A stretch of DNA of 64,000 nt from Algicella marina. Lineage in GTDB: Bacteria; Pseudomonadota; Alphaproteobacteria; Rhodobacterales; Rhodobacteraceae. Shown piece by piece: positions 1 to 11,168 of the stretch. Within the stretch, counting starts at the first letter, position 1; every line of letters begins with the position of its first letter. The notes under the pieces were generated by a model. It had not been told where the DNA came from. It saw nothing but the letters and a program-made list of their open reading frames with translations, and did no database searches. The position numbers were made by a program, and so were the translations under genes. The stretch is taken from the NCBI RefSeq assembly GCF_009931615.1, contig NZ_CP046620.1:124001-188000 (forward strand), in the 5' to 3' direction.

Positions 1-64
1 CGCAAGCGGCTGAGACGGCATGCGCGCGGCTGGCGGCGCGGCAGACCGCATGCGAGGTCGTTCA

Positions 65-81
65 GGGCGGGTGATCCGCCC
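65..81. other. short hairpin at the 3' end of mipZ
   Basis: A 6-bp perfect inverted repeat (65-70 and 76-81) with a 5-nt loop overlaps the last base of the mipZ stop codon. No T run follows on either strand, so it is at best a weak terminator or an mRNA 3'-end structure. Positions 1-64 hold nothing I can assign. Confidence 0.35.
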
Positions 82-890
82 TAGAAGTTCAGGGTCACAT
101 CGGGAAGCCTGAGTGCGCGCATCAGTTCCCGCAGTTCCTGACGGGCCGCAATCTGGGACATGGTCAGTGGGCCTTGGCCCGCGGCCTTCAAGTCCAAAAG
201 TGTGAGGCCCTGCAGGTAGAGTTCCCGAAAGACGACCCTTTCCGAGAAACCGGGAATGAGGCGGAACCCTATGCGCTTGGACAGATCGTCCAGCGCGGAG
301 CCGACACGGCGCTTGTTGCGGGCATTCAATGTTGACATGCGATTGCGCAGAACGACCCAATCCACGGGGATGAGGCCGGCGGTGGCCCGCAAGCTGCGGG
401 CGGACCAGACCATTTCTGCATAGATGCTTGGGCCGAGCACCTTGCCAGATTCGGCGTCCACCTTCGCCAGCAGGCCGAGATCGACCATGCTGTCGTTCAA
501 GGGTGTGATCAGCGTGTCGGCAGCGGAGTGAGCCATTTGGGCATAGCGGGTGTGGGCGCCCGGGCAGTCGATGACAATGAAGCGACAGCTCTTGTCGAGC
601 CTGTCGAGGGCATCGGCAAACCGCGACTCTTCTTCGGCCTGGGCATCGGAGAGGCTGTCTGCGGAACTGATGGCAAGCTCCGCCTTCACCGGCAAAGGGA
701 GAGAGACGTCCTTTCGCGACACGAAGGCATCTCGGTTGCGGGCGTGGTTCATCAGGCTTTCCTGACGGAGGTCGAGGTCGATTATGCCGACCGGGTAGCC
801 TGAATGGAGGAGCGCAGTGGTGACGTGCATGGCGGTGGTGGATTTTCCAGTCCCGCCCTTCTCGTTGCCGAGAACAATGATATGCGCCAT
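81..890 (-). CDS. mipZ: division-plane positioning ATPase MipZ (ParA/MinD superfamily)
   Basis: This 269-residue P-loop ATPase is known in Caulobacter to form a bipolar gradient by binding ParB and DNA, and to inhibit FtsZ polymerisation so that the division ring forms at midcell. The deviant Walker A motif GNEKGGTGKST lies at residues 8-18 with the ParA-type signature lysine K11. The IDLDLRQ segment follows at 37-43 and the Walker B-like VIDCPG at 106-111. The RNRDAF and WVVLRNR segments and the length fit MipZ better than a plasmid ParA, and no parB lies beside it. It is a single gene reading away from rpmE. Family assignment is firm; the role is by homology. Confidence 0.9.
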   Translation of the reverse strand: MAHIIVLGNEKGGTGKSTTAMHVTTALLHSGYPVGIIDLDLRQESLMNHARNRDAFVSRKDVSLPLPVKAELAISSADSLSDAQAEEESRFADALDRLDKSCRFIVIDCPGAHTRYAQMAHSAADTLITPLNDSMVDLGLLAKVDAESGKVLGPSIYAEMVWSARSLRATAGLIPVDWVVLRNRMSTLNARNKRRVGSALDDLSKRIGFRLIPGFSERVVFRELYLQGLTLLDLKAAGQGPLTMSQIAARQELRELMRALRLPDVTLNF

Positions 891-919
891 TCCCAGATAT
901 GTCCCGTCAGTCAGTCAGC

Positions 920-951
920 AAAAAGGCGCGCTCCGGGCCGGTGCGCGCCTT
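920..951 (-). terminator. intrinsic terminator after rpmE
   Basis: Read on the minus strand, a 9-bp GC-rich stem (943-951 with 923-931, 11-nt loop) runs into a five-base T run (A920-A924 on the plus strand). It lies 28 bp past the rpmE stop and upstream of mipZ, so the two genes are separate transcription units. Confidence 0.8.
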
Positions 952-978
952 GATGTTCGTATCGCCTGTGTGGCGGAA

Positions 979-1200
979 TTAGAAGCCGAGGCCTTCGTAT
1001 TTCTTCTTGAAGCGGGAGACGCGTCCGCCGGTATCCATGAGGCGGGTATTACCACCTGTCCACGCGGGGTGGGACGTCGGATCGATGTCGAGCGTCAGCG
1101 TTCCGCCCGGTTCGCCATAGGTGGAACGGGTCTGGATGACGGTACCATCAGTCAACTTCACGTCGATCATGTGGTAAGCGGGGTGTATATCTTTTTTCAT
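979..1200 (-). CDS. rpmE: 50S ribosomal protein L31, zinc-free form
   Basis: L31 bridges the 50S and 30S subunits near the central protuberance. The 73-residue protein starts MKKDIHP, contains the conserved HPAWTGG segment (about residues 45-51) and ends with the basic [14 protein letters not shown] tail, as in alphaproteobacterial L31. It has no cysteine at all, so it is the C-minus form without the CxxC zinc site. An AGAGGA ribosome-binding sequence precedes the start. It is monocistronic, with its own terminator. The roughly 130 bp upstream of it presumably hold its promoter, but I see no clear consensus boxes there. Confidence 0.95.
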   Translation of the reverse strand: MKKDIHPAYHMIDVKLTDGTVIQTRSTYGEPGGTLTLDIDPTSHPAWTGGNTRLMDTGGRVSRFKKKYEGLGF

Positions 1201-1329
1201 CTTGTGGTCCTCTGGGTCTGCGGACTGATCAGACTGCGGCCGCCTCTTGCGCCGGTAACCTGTCGCCTCGCTCTGATGAGATGCGGGCTGGTAACACCCG
1301 ATCGAACGGCTCGCAAGAGTTTTGTGCCG

Positions 1330-2355
1330 CTATTCGTCTTCGGAATCGCCCGCTCCGCTGCTGTGGCGTTGCCTTTCGGGGACATAGACGGAACGCGCGG
1401 CTGAACCGGACTGCCGCTGCTGACGCAGGCTGCGCACCGAAGCCTGATGTTCCTGGAAATCTTCGGGAGACGAGATCGGAGCCTGCTCGAGTTTGATTTC
1501 ACGGCGCCGGTTCTCCGTCGCCTGTTCATAGGCGAGAGCCATGGCGGCGAACGGGATGCAGTACATGTAGTAGCTGGCCGCGCAAATGGCGACGAGTGCG
1601 GCAATGAAAAACGTCAGATTGCCCGCGCTTTCCGACAGCATTCCCAGCCACATGGGATAAGCGGCCATCATTGCCGCCGAGGGCAGAGTGACTCCCACAA
1701 AGTAGAGAGCAAGGATCGAAAGGAAGCTGTTGCCAAGGCCGAAGACGAGATCATGGTTGGGGCCGCGTTGGACAGCGTTTGCCCCAACGCCGGCCATCGG
1801 CACGCCGAATATCGCCACGCAGATACCGCTCAGCAGTGTCGCCAATACGTAGAAGATCAATCCGGGAGCGATCATGGCGTTGGCGCCGAAAACATCGGAA
1901 AAAGGGTCACCGAGCAGGCCGAGCGTGGCAAGAAACCCTACGGCTGAGTCGGAGCCGAAAATGTCGGCGACCTGTTCATTCCAGCCCGGCACCATGGCGG
2001 GGAGCAACAGATACTGGAAAACGGTTGTTAGAAGGGCGTAGAGCAGGATCAGGACCAGCAGCTGTGCGAGGAAGTGAACGAACAGAAGTTTGATCGTGCC
2101 CATCATCAGGCCGTTTGCTGTGGGTGGGGACGTAACCTTTCTTGCCATCAGCCCGGCACGAATGCCGTTGAGGTAGAGGAACGTCGTGCCGAAGACGCCG
2201 AACGCAAATGACACCATGACGACGACGTAGTAGTTTTGCGTCGCAAAAATCATTGCAAGAAAGATCGCCAGCACCAGTGCCGCGACCGGCAGCAGGCGCA
2301 GCGCTATCCAGATCGCCAGCACGAGGCCGCGACCAATGAATGCGAACAAGCTCAT
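1330..2355 (-). CDS. polytopic inner-membrane protein of unknown function
   Basis: I do not recognise this 341-residue protein. Roughly the first 280 residues are strongly hydrophobic, with about six to seven likely transmembrane segments and an N-terminal pair in residues 8-55. The last 60 residues are hydrophilic, rich in Gln, Arg and Ser, and should be cytoplasmic. No transporter or enzyme motif is evident. No good Shine-Dalgarno sequence precedes the start codon. It stands alone, divergent from the ribosomal superoperon, and sits where many alphaproteobacteria have rpoC or another gene upstream of rpsL. Coding potential and membrane topology are clear; function is not. Confidence 0.65.
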   Translation of the reverse strand: MSLFAFIGRGLVLAIWIALRLLPVAALVLAIFLAMIFATQNYYVVVMVSFAFGVFGTTFLYLNGIRAGLMARKVTSPPTANGLMMGTIKLLFVHFLAQLLVLILLYALLTTVFQYLLLPAMVPGWNEQVADIFGSDSAVGFLATLGLLGDPFSDVFGANAMIAPGLIFYVLATLLSGICVAIFGVPMAGVGANAVQRGPNHDLVFGLGNSFLSILALYFVGVTLPSAAMMAAYPMWLGMLSESAGNLTFFIAALVAICAASYYMYCIPFAAMALAYEQATENRRREIKLEQAPISSPEDFQEHQASVRSLRQQRQSGSAARSVYVPERQRHSSGAGDSEDE

Positions 2356-2552
2356 GGAAATCGGTTTACCGAACTTCGTGGCAAAATGAAGACGTATTTT
2401 GCGGAACGGCCGCGATATGTTAGGATTGCGGTCCCAGCGCGGCGGTAGGGCGGTGATTCCCGGAATGCGTTGTGTCGGAAAGGTAATCGGACGCCGAAAA
2501 CCCTTGCGAACAAGTTATTTTTTCGGGTTTGCCGAATTCACCGTTTGGGCGG

Positions 2553-2581
2553 TTGACACCTGAACATCTTGGGCCTAGGTT
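2553..2581 (+). promoter_or_regulatory. sigma-70-type promoter of the str operon
   Basis: A perfect -35 TTGACA (2553-2558) is followed by a 17-bp spacer and a -10-like TAGGTT (2576-2581). It would start a transcript near 2588, leaving an rpsL leader of about 195 nt. The same TTGAC-17-TAGG pattern recurs before rplB. Confidence 0.7.
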
Positions 2582-2683
2582 CCGCCCGCTCACGGAAGGG
2601 TAATCCTTCTGTAAAACTTAAGCCTGAACTGGCGCGCATGACCCGGAGAATTCTCTCGGTCCTCTGGAATTTCGCCGCGACGG

Positions 2684-2699
2684 GCCCGGACAACCGGGC
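2684..2699 (+). promoter_or_regulatory. rpsL leader hairpin with ACAA loop
   Basis: GCCCGG (2684-2689), loop ACAA, CCGGGC (2694-2699) form a perfect stem inside the rpsL leader. A hairpin with the same ACAA loop occurs just upstream of rplB. No T run follows, so it is a leader structure and not a terminator. Confidence 0.5.
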
Positions 2700-2784
2700 A
2701 GCCTGTCGTGGCACTATTGGCGTTTTGCACATGGGGTGCGGAAGGCTGTGACGAATTGAAACGGTTAGACGGGGTTTGATCCGA

Positions 2785-3156
2785 ATGCCAACGATCCAAC
2801 AGCTGATCCGCAAGCCGCGGCAGCCCAAAGTAAAGCGCTCGAAGTCGCTCCACCTGGAGGGGTGTCCCCAAAAGCGCGGCGTCTGCACGCGTGTATATAC
2901 AACGACACCGAAGAAGCCGAACTCGGCTATGCGTAAGGTTGCCAAGGTGCGCCTGACAAATGGCTACGAGGTCATCAGCTATATTCCCGGTGAGAGCCAC
3001 AACCTTCAGGAGCACTCTGTTGTCCTGATCCGTGGCGGCCGCGTGAAAGATCTTCCGGGCGTGCGCTACCACATCCTTCGCGGTGTTCTGGATACCCAGG
3101 GCGTCAAAGACCGTAAGCAGCGCCGCTCGAAATACGGCGCGAAGCGTCCGAAGTAA
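2785..3156 (+). CDS. rpsL: 30S ribosomal protein S12
   Basis: S12 sits at the decoding centre of the 30S subunit and controls accuracy. The start is placed at the ATG that yields [10 protein letters not shown]; the in-frame TTG nine bases upstream has no homology support. The 123-residue length is normal. The streptomycin-related positions are the sensitive type: K43 in TPKKPNS, and K88 with P91 in [13 protein letters not shown]89, which is beta-methylthiolated in many bacteria, is present. It is the first gene of the str operon, 12 bp before rpsG. Confidence 0.97.
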   Translation: MPTIQQLIRKPRQPKVKRSKSLHLEGCPQKRGVCTRVYTTTPKKPNSAMRKVAKVRLTNGYEVISYIPGESHNLQEHSVVLIRGGRVKDLPGVRYHILRGVLDTQGVKDRKQRRSKYGAKRPK

Positions 3157-3639
<483 letters not shown>

Positions 3640-3664
3640 GAAATTCGGATCTGAGGATTAGATC

Positions 3665-5782
<2,118 letters not shown>

Positions 5783-5795
5783 GGATACTCCGAAG

Positions 5796-6317
5796 ATGTT
5801 GAGGACTGTATCAGTACTGGTTGCCTGCGCCTTTGTATTGGGTGCTTGTGCGGGCGCCGCGCCGACAAAGGCCGTGCTGCCTGCGGAGACCATCGCGCAG
5901 ATATCGATCGTGGATACCACGGTCGATGTCTCGACGATCGGGCCGCAGACGGCAGGCCGGACCGTTTCCGCCGCCGATGTGAAGGCGGCGCTGGAGCGGG
6001 AGGCCGGCGTGCTCCGTTTCGAGGGAGGCGCGGCAGCAACGCGGGCGCAGGTGGAAATCACCTCCGTCAACGTGCTGACGGCTGGTCAGGCACTGTTGGT
6101 TGGCGGTGAAAGCGTGATGCGCGGCACCGTGACGCTGGTGGATGTTGCCACTGGCAGGACATTGGTCACGCCCCAGGAAATCTCCTCTGGCGGCGGTGGC
6201 TACGTACTTGGAGGGATCATCGGTGCGGCATCGCTCGAAGATCCGAAGATAGAAGTGGCCCAGATGGCCAAGGAATTCATGCGCCGGGCCCGCCTTGCGC
6301 TTGTCGGAAACAACTGA
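5796..6317 (+). CDS. small predicted lipoprotein inserted between fusA and tuf
   Basis: This 173-residue protein starts with a hydrophobic signal ([18 protein letters not shown]) whose lipobox LGAC puts the lipidated cysteine at residue 18, so it should be an exported lipoprotein. I do not recognise the mature domain. It is mixed alpha/beta, with a glycine-rich stretch ([11 protein letters not shown]) near residue 135. The start was chosen at the ATG 14 bp after the fusA stop because it places the signal peptide at the N-terminus. It ends 28 bp before tuf, so it must be cotranscribed with two of the most highly expressed genes of the cell. Presence is firm; function is unknown. Confidence 0.75.
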   Translation: MLRTVSVLVACAFVLGACAGAAPTKAVLPAETIAQISIVDTTVDVSTIGPQTAGRTVSAADVKAALEREAGVLRFEGGAAATRAQVEITSVNVLTAGQALLVGGESVMRGTVTLVDVATGRTLVTPQEISSGGGGYVLGGIIGAASLEDPKIEVAQMAKEFMRRARLALVGNN

Positions 6318-6345
6318 ACACGAAATCCCTAAGGAGGGCTGGACG

Positions 6346-7521
6346 ATGGCAAAGGCAAAATTTGAGCGTACGAAGCCGCACGTGAACATTGGCACGATTG
6401 GTCACGTTGACCATGGCAAGACGACGCTGACGGCTGCGATCACGAAGCAGTTCGGCGACTTCAAGGCGTATGACGAGATCGACGGCGCGCCGGAAGAGAA
6501 GGCGCGCGGGATCACGATCTCCACGGCGCACGTCGAGTACGAGACGGATTCGCGTCACTACGCGCATGTCGACTGCCCGGGCCACGCCGACTACGTGAAG
6601 AACATGATCACGGGTGCTGCGCAGATGGACGGCGCGATCCTGGTCGTGAACGCGGCCGACGGCCCGATGCCGCAGACGCGCGAGCACATCCTGCTGGGCC
6701 GCCAGGTCGGTATCCCGCACATGGTCGTGTTCATGAACAAGGTCGATCAGGTTGATGACGAGGAGCTTCTGGAACTCGTCGAGATGGAGATCCGCGAACT
6801 GCTGTCCTCCTACGACTACCCGGGCGACGATATCCCGATCATCGCCGGTTCCGCACTGGCGGCTCTGGAAGGCCGTGATGACGCGATCGGTTCGGAGAAG
6901 ATCGCCGAGCTGATGGCGGCTGTTGACGAGTACATCCCGACGCCTGCGCGTCCGGTGGACCAGCCGTTCCTGATGCCGATCGAGGACGTGTTCTCGATCT
7001 CGGGCCGCGGCACGGTTGTGACGGGCCGCATCGAGCGCGGTGTGCTGAACGTGGGCGAGGAAATCGAGATCGTCGGTATCCGCGACACCAAGAAGACGAC
7101 CTGCACGGGCGTCGAGATGTTCCGCAAGCTCTTGGATCGCGGCGAGGCGGGCGACAACGTCGGCGCGCTGCTGCGCGGCATCGAGCGTGATGGCGTGGAG
7201 CGCGGCCAGGTGCTGTGCAAGCCGGGTTCGGTGAAGCCGCACACGAAGTTCGAGGCCGAAGCCTACATCCTGACGAAGGAAGAGGGTGGGCGTCACACGC
7301 CGTTCTTCGCGAACTACCGTCCGCAGTTCTACTTCCGGACGACGGACGTGACGGGCACGGTGAACCTGCCGGAAGGCACGGAAATGGTGATGCCGGGCGA
7401 CAACCTGAAGTTCGACGTTGAACTGATCGCCCCGATCGCGATGGAAGAGAAACTGCGCTTCGCCATCCGCGAAGGCGGCCGCACCGTCGGCGCAGGCGTC
7501 GTCTCCAAAATCCACGAGTAA
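6346..7521 (+). CDS. tuf: translation elongation factor Tu
   Basis: EF-Tu delivers aminoacyl-tRNA to the ribosomal A site in a GTP-dependent way. The 391-residue protein shows GHVDHGKTT (18-26), DCPGHADY and the NKVD guanine-specificity motif. A strong AAGGAGG (6331-6337), 8 nt before the ATG, sets the start. Codon use is extremely biased (ACG, CTG, GTG), more than in fusA. Rhodobacteraceae often have two tuf copies kept identical by gene conversion; only one is in this window. Confidence 0.98.
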   Translation: MAKAKFERTKPHVNIGTIGHVDHGKTTLTAAITKQFGDFKAYDEIDGAPEEKARGITISTAHVEYETDSRHYAHVDCPGHADYVKNMITGAAQMDGAILVVNAADGPMPQTREHILLGRQVGIPHMVVFMNKVDQVDDEELLELVEMEIRELLSSYDYPGDDIPIIAGSALAALEGRDDAIGSEKIAELMAAVDEYIPTPARPVDQPFLMPIEDVFSISGRGTVVTGRIERGVLNVGEEIEIVGIRDTKKTTCTGVEMFRKLLDRGEAGDNVGALLRGIERDGVERGQVLCKPGSVKPHTKFEAEAYILTKEEGGRHTPFFANYRPQFYFRTTDVTGTVNLPEGTEMVMPGDNLKFDVELIAPIAMEEKLRFAIREGGRTVGAGVVSKIHE

Positions 7522-7532
7522 TTGAAACCTGA

Positions 7533-7552
7533 GGGCAGGGGAAACCCTGCCC
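7533..7552 (+). other. perfect hairpin in the tuf-rpsJ gap
   Basis: An 8-bp stem (GGGCAGGG with CCCTGCCC) closed by a GAAA tetraloop lies 11 bp after tuf. No T run follows, so it is more likely a processing or mRNA-stability element separating the str and S10 parts than a terminator. Confidence 0.5.
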
Positions 7553-7577
7553 CTGCTAACCGCCAAAGAGGCACGAA

Positions 7578-7886
7578 ATGCAGAGCCAGAATATAAGAAT
7601 ACGGCTGAAGGCGTTCGATTACCGGGTGCTGGATGCCAGCACTGCCGAGATCGTCTCGACAGCCAAGCGGACGGGTGCGCGCGTGCGCGGCCCTATCCCG
7701 CTGCCAAACAAGATCGAAAAGTTCACTGTTCTTCGTGGCCCCCACGTGGACAAGAAAAGCCGTGAACAGTTCGAAATCCGGACGCACAAGCGTCTGCTCG
7801 ATATCGTTGATCCGACCCCCCAGACGGTGGACGCGCTGATGAAGCTCGACCTCGCCGCTGGTGTGGATGTCGAGATCAAGCTCTGA
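7578..7886 (+). CDS. rpsJ: 30S ribosomal protein S10 (NusE)
   Basis: S10 is part of the 30S head and, as NusE, couples NusG-bound RNA polymerase to the ribosome and joins antitermination complexes. The 102-residue sequence opens [15 protein letters not shown] and has the characteristic GPIPLPNK and FEIRTHKRL segments. It is the first gene of the S10 cluster, 56 bp after tuf. No separate promoter is obvious, so read-through from the str operon is likely. Confidence 0.97.
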   Translation: MQSQNIRIRLKAFDYRVLDASTAEIVSTAKRTGARVRGPIPLPNKIEKFTVLRGPHVDKKSREQFEIRTHKRLLDIVDPTPQTVDALMKLDLAAGVDVEIKL

Positions 7887-7899
7887 GGGAGGCATGATG

Positions 7900-8769
7900 A
7901 TGCGTTCTGGAGTACTCGCAAAGAAACTGGGCATGACCCGGTTGTTCATGGAAGACGGTCGGCAGATCCCGGTGACGGTTCTGGCGATGGAAGGCTGCCA
8001 GGTTGTGGCGCAGCGCACGGCGGACAAGGATGGCTACACGGCTGTTCAACTCGGCTCCGGCAAGGCTCGGGCCAAGAACGTCAGCCAGCCCATGCGTGGC
8101 CATTTCGCTGCCGCCAAGGTGGAACCGAAACGGAAGATCGCGGAATTCCGCGTTTCCCCGGAGAACCTGATCGGCGTTGGCGAAGAGATCACGGCGGACC
8201 ATTACTTCGAAGGTCAGTTCGTGGATATCGCCGGCACCTCGATCGGTAAGGGGTTCGCCGGTGCGATGAAACGGCACAACTTCGGCGGGCTTCGTGCCTC
8301 CCACGGTGTGTCGATCTCTCACCGTTCGCACGGCTCCACCGGACAGTGCCAGGATCCTGGCCGCGTGTTCAAGGGCAAGAAAATGGCCGGCCACATGGGT
8401 GCCGCCCGCGTGACGACGCAGAACCTGCAGGTTGTGCGCACCGACAGCGAGCGTGGCCTGATCATGGTCAAAGGGGCCGTTCCCGGCTCCAAGGGCGGAT
8501 GGGTGACGATCAAGGATGCGGTCAAGAAGCCGTTCCCGGAGAACGCCATTCTGCCAGCCGCGCTGAAATCTGCAGCGGAAGAAGCCAAGAAGGCAGCCGA
8601 AGCCGCAGCAGCGGAAGCCGCAGCAGCCGAAGAAGAAGCCCGCAAGGCAGCGGAAGAAGCCGCAGCAGCGGAGCAGGAAGCTGCGCTGGAGCAGGCCGAG
8701 GCCGAGATTGCAGCCGAGGGCAGTGACGACGCGGCGCCCGAAGCTCCGGCAGAAGGTGACGACAAATGA
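7900..8769 (+). CDS. rplC: 50S ribosomal protein L3 with long Ala/Glu-rich tail
   Basis: L3 is one of the two assembly initiators of the 50S subunit, and its loop reaches towards the peptidyl-transferase centre. Three ATG codons in a row occur at 7894, 7897 and 7900. The third sits 7 nt after GGGAGG and gives the family-typical start [16 protein letters not shown]. The core is normal to about residue 220, including [13 protein letters not shown] and HRSHGSTGQ. It is followed by about 65 residues made almost only of Ala, Glu and Lys, ending in an acidic stretch. L3 is usually near 210 residues, so the total of 289 reflects this low-complexity extension. It overlaps rplD by 4 bp. Confidence 0.96.
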   Translation: MRSGVLAKKLGMTRLFMEDGRQIPVTVLAMEGCQVVAQRTADKDGYTAVQLGSGKARAKNVSQPMRGHFAAAKVEPKRKIAEFRVSPENLIGVGEEITADHYFEGQFVDIAGTSIGKGFAGAMKRHNFGGLRASHGVSISHRSHGSTGQCQDPGRVFKGKKMAGHMGAARVTTQNLQVVRTDSERGLIMVKGAVPGSKGGWVTIKDAVKKPFPENAILPAALKSAAEEAKKAAEAAAAEAAAAEEEARKAAEEAAAAEQEAALEQAEAEIAAEGSDDAAPEAPAEGDDK

Positions 8770-9386
8770 AAACCGATGTAATCAATCTGGAAGCTGGCTC
8801 GGCGGGTTCTATCGAACTTTCCGACGACATCTTCGGCCTCGAGCCGCGTGCGGACATTCTGCACCGTGTCGTGCGCTACCAGCTGGCGAAACGCCAGCAA
8901 GGTACGCACAAGGTCAAGACGCGCAGCGAGACAAGCTACTCGACCAAGAAGATCTATCGCCAGAAGGGCACCGGCGGCGCGCGCCACGGTGACCGTAACG
9001 CCCCGATCTTCCGCAAGGGTGGTGTCTACAAGGGGCCGACGCCCCGCAGCCACGCGCATGATCTGCCGAAGAAATTCCGTGCCCTCGGCCTGAAGCACGC
9101 CCTCAGTGCGAAGGCTGGCGCAGGTGAACTCGTCGTTCTCGAAAACGCCGACGTTGCGAATGGAAAGACGAAGGTTCTGGCTGACGCGATGAAGAAGCTT
9201 GGCTGGAAAAAAGCCCTGCTGATCGATGGCGCGGAAGTGAACGAGAACTTCGCGATGGCCGCGCGCAATCTGGATGGGATCGACGTGCTGCCGAGCATCG
9301 GTGCGAATGTCTACGACATCCTGAAATCCCGCACGCTGGTGCTGACCAAGGCTGGCGTGGAAGCTCTGGAGGCTCGACTGAAATGA
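8766..9386 (+). CDS. rplD: 50S ribosomal protein L4
   Basis: L4 binds 23S rRNA domain I, and its extended loop lines the nascent-peptide exit tunnel. The 206-residue protein has the tunnel loop with [10 protein letters not shown] and the [10 protein letters not shown] segment near residues 70-105. The start overlaps the rplC stop (ATGA), and the gene itself overlaps rplW by 4 bp, so the three are translationally coupled. In E. coli L4 autoregulates the S10 operon through an upstream leader. No E. coli-like leader is visible ahead of rpsJ here. Confidence 0.97.
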   Translation: MKTDVINLEAGSAGSIELSDDIFGLEPRADILHRVVRYQLAKRQQGTHKVKTRSETSYSTKKIYRQKGTGGARHGDRNAPIFRKGGVYKGPTPRSHAHDLPKKFRALGLKHALSAKAGAGELVVLENADVANGKTKVLADAMKKLGWKKALLIDGAEVNENFAMAARNLDGIDVLPSIGANVYDILKSRTLVLTKAGVEALEARLK

Positions 9387-9676
9387 ACAAGGCAGAGCTT
9401 TATGACGTAATCCGCAAGCCGATCATCACGGAAAAGGCGACCATGGCGTCCGAAAACGGCGCGGTTGTCTTCGAAGTGGCGATCGACGCGAACAAGCCCC
9501 AGATCAAGGAGGCCGTCGAAAGCCTCTTCGGTGTGAAGGTGAAAGCCGTGAATACGACCATCACCAAGGGCAAGACGAAGCGCTTCAAGGGCCGCCTCGG
9601 CACCCGCAAGGACGTGAAGAAAGCCTACGTGACTCTCGAAGAGGGTAACACGATTGACGTGACGACCGGGCTTTAA
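9383..9676 (+). CDS. rplW: 50S ribosomal protein L23
   Basis: L23 lies at the tunnel exit and docks trigger factor and SRP. The 97-residue protein has the conserved [11 protein letters not shown] start region and [10 protein letters not shown] (about residues 49-58). The start codon overlaps rplD. Unusually for an S10 cluster, a clear terminator follows 20 bp after the stop, separating it from rplB. Confidence 0.97.
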   Translation: MNKAELYDVIRKPIITEKATMASENGAVVFEVAIDANKPQIKEAVESLFGVKVKAVNTTITKGKTKRFKGRLGTRKDVKKAYVTLEEGNTIDVTTGL

Positions 9677-9696
9677 GCGCGGTTGCAAAAGTTAGG

Positions 9697-9724
9697 AAAG
9701 GCCCTGCTTCGGCGGGGCCTTTTT
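9697..9724 (+). terminator. intrinsic terminator between rplW and rplB
   Basis: The stem GGCCCTGC/GCGGGGCC (9700-9707 with 9712-9719, one G-T pair, TTCG loop) is flanked by AAA and by TTTTT. It is a textbook intrinsic terminator splitting the S10 operon. Confidence 0.85.
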
Positions 9725-9902
9725 CATTTGGCATTTGTCCTGAGGGGGGCAGGCCAATCGGCACGTCGATCTGGCAGCTTTCGATGCGGCCGGGACGGCC
9801 AGGCCGGGCAGGGCGCCGCTGGAATGGTGCGGGCGGGTATTCGCGGGAAAGGCGAGGCGCGCCAATACGTTCCGCGACCCCGAAGAATCTCAGCCGCATC
9901 GC

Positions 9903-9931
9903 TTGACCATTCAGCCTTTACCCAATAGGAA
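9903..9931 (+). promoter_or_regulatory. promoter for the rplB transcription unit
   Basis: TTGACC (9903-9908), a 17-bp spacer and TAGGAA (9926-9931) mirror the rpsL promoter layout (TTGACA-17-TAGGTT). It lies downstream of the rplW terminator. A transcript would begin near 9938 and enter the leader hairpins almost at once. Confidence 0.65.
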
Positions 9932-9946
9932 GGCGCATCTTCGCTG

Positions 9947-10018
9947 CCCCGGATTCGTCCGGGGTGGTTTTCTTTGGGAACCCGGTTCCCGAACAAACAT
10001 AGCTGGGGGACAACCCCC
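9947..10018 (+). promoter_or_regulatory. structured rplB leader with three successive hairpins
   Basis: Hairpin 1 has stems 9947-9953 and 9958-9964 with a TTCG loop, then a T-rich stretch with a TTTT run (roughly 9968-9975). Hairpin 2 is a 7-bp palindrome with one central base (9976-9990). Hairpin 3 is GGGGG-ACAA-CCCCC (10005-10018). The set lies between the predicted start of transcription and rplB, as expected for an autoregulatory or attenuator leader. I cannot match it to a named RNA family. Confidence 0.55.
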
Positions 10019-10043
10019 GCAAAGCAAAACGGAAGACAGCAAG

Positions 10044-10883
10044 ATGGCATTGAAGTCGTACAAACCAACGACGCCGGGCCAGCGCGGGCTGGTTCTGATC
10101 GACCGTTCGGAGCTTTGGAAAGGCCGCCCTGTAAAAGCCCTCACCGAGGGTTTGAGCAAGAAAGCGGGCCGGAACAACACCGGACGGATTACCATGCGCC
10201 GCCGCGGCGGTGGGGCGAAGCGCCTCTACCGGATCGTGGATTTCAAGCGGCGGAAAATGGACGTGACCGCAACCGTCGAAAGGATCGAGTACGATCCTAA
10301 CCGGACCGCGTTCATCGCTCTGATCCGCTACACGGACAACGAGCAGGCGTATATCCTGGCACCCCAGCGTCTGGCTGTTGGCGATCAGGTTGTCGCGTCG
10401 CAGAAGGCGGACGTTAAGCCGGGGAACGCAATGCCGTTCATCGGGATGCCGATCGGCACGATCGTTCACAACATTGAACTGAAGCCGGGCAAGGGCGGGC
10501 AGATTGCACGTTCCGCCGGCACCTATGCGCAATTTGTCGGTCGTGATGGTGGCTACGCACAGGTTCGCCTTTCTTCGGGTGAGCTCCGCCTCGTCCGTCA
10601 GGAATGCATGGCGACAGTCGGTGCCGTGTCCAATCCGGACCACTCCAACCAGAACCTCGGCAAAGCCGGTCGCAACCGCCACAAGGGCATCCGCCCCTCC
10701 GTGCGCGGTGTTGTGATGAACCCGATCGACCACCCGCACGGTGGTGGTGAGGGCCGGACCTCCGGTGGCCGCCACCCGGTGACACCCTGGGGCAAGCCGA
10801 CCAAGGGTGCCCGCACCCGTTCCAACAAGACGACCGACAAGTACATTTTGCGGTCCCGTCATGCCAAGAAGAAGGGGCGCTAA
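10044..10883 (+). CDS. rplB: 50S ribosomal protein L2
   Basis: L2 is required for subunit association and peptidyl-transferase activity. The start is the ATG giving [16 protein letters not shown]; an in-frame upstream reading has no family support. It has 279 residues with the catalytically important [17 protein letters not shown] segment near residues 228-244 and the basic C-terminal tail. It begins a separate transcription unit with its own promoter and leader, and is followed by rpsS after 3 bp. Confidence 0.97.
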   Translation: MALKSYKPTTPGQRGLVLIDRSELWKGRPVKALTEGLSKKAGRNNTGRITMRRRGGGAKRLYRIVDFKRRKMDVTATVERIEYDPNRTAFIALIRYTDNEQAYILAPQRLAVGDQVVASQKADVKPGNAMPFIGMPIGTIVHNIELKPGKGGQIARSAGTYAQFVGRDGGYAQVRLSSGELRLVRQECMATVGAVSNPDHSNQNLGKAGRNRHKGIRPSVRGVVMNPIDHPHGGGEGRTSGGRHPVTPWGKPTKGARTRSNKTTDKYILRSRHAKKKGR

Positions 10884-10886
10884 GAT

Positions 10887-11165
10887 ATGCCACGTTCAGT
10901 CTGGAAAGGCCCTTTTGTCGACGCGCATGTGTTGAAGAAGGCCGAGAAATCCCGCGAGAGCGGTCGCAACGAAGTCATCAAGATCTGGTCCCGTCGTTCG
11001 ACGATTCTGCCGCAGTTCGTGGGCCTGACTTTCGGCGTCTACAACGGCCAGAAGCACATCCCGGTAAATGTCACCGAGGAAATGATCGGCCAGAAGTTTG
11101 GTGAATATTCCCCCACGCGGACGTACTACGGCCACGCGGCGGACAAAAAAGCGAAGCGGAAGTAA
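10887..11165 (+). CDS. rpsS: 30S ribosomal protein S19
   Basis: S19 lies in the 30S head and contacts the 50S subunit with S13. The 92-residue sequence begins [12 protein letters not shown], and shows the conserved [15 protein letters not shown] (about residues 45-59) and the [10 protein letters not shown] motif. It is packed with 3-bp gaps between rplB and rplV, so it is clearly cotranscribed with them. Confidence 0.97.
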   Translation: MPRSVWKGPFVDAHVLKKAEKSRESGRNEVIKIWSRRSTILPQFVGLTFGVYNGQKHIPVNVTEEMIGQKFGEYSPTRTYYGHAADKKAKRK

Positions 11166-11168
11166 GCC

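Larger units (their letters stand above)
2356..2784. other. 430-bp divergent intergenic region upstream of rpsL
   Basis: No gene is visible here. The left half is comparatively AT-rich and must hold the promoter of the minus-strand membrane protein, though no convincing boxes were found. The right half holds the rpsL promoter (2553-2581) and a leader of about 200 nt with a hairpin at 2684-2699. Confidence 0.6.
9677..10043 (+). other. 367-bp intergenic region before rplB
   Basis: No gene is supported. In order it holds the rplW terminator, about 180 bp of unassigned GC-rich sequence, a promoter at 9903-9931 and three consecutive hairpins reaching almost to the rplB ribosome-binding site. Confidence 0.7.

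Noticed and set aside
8566-8766. Ala/Glu-rich 3' part of rplC as a separate small gene or frameshift
   Set aside because: The frame is continuous from the L3 core to the 4-bp overlap with rplD, and like tails occur on S5, L15 and L17.
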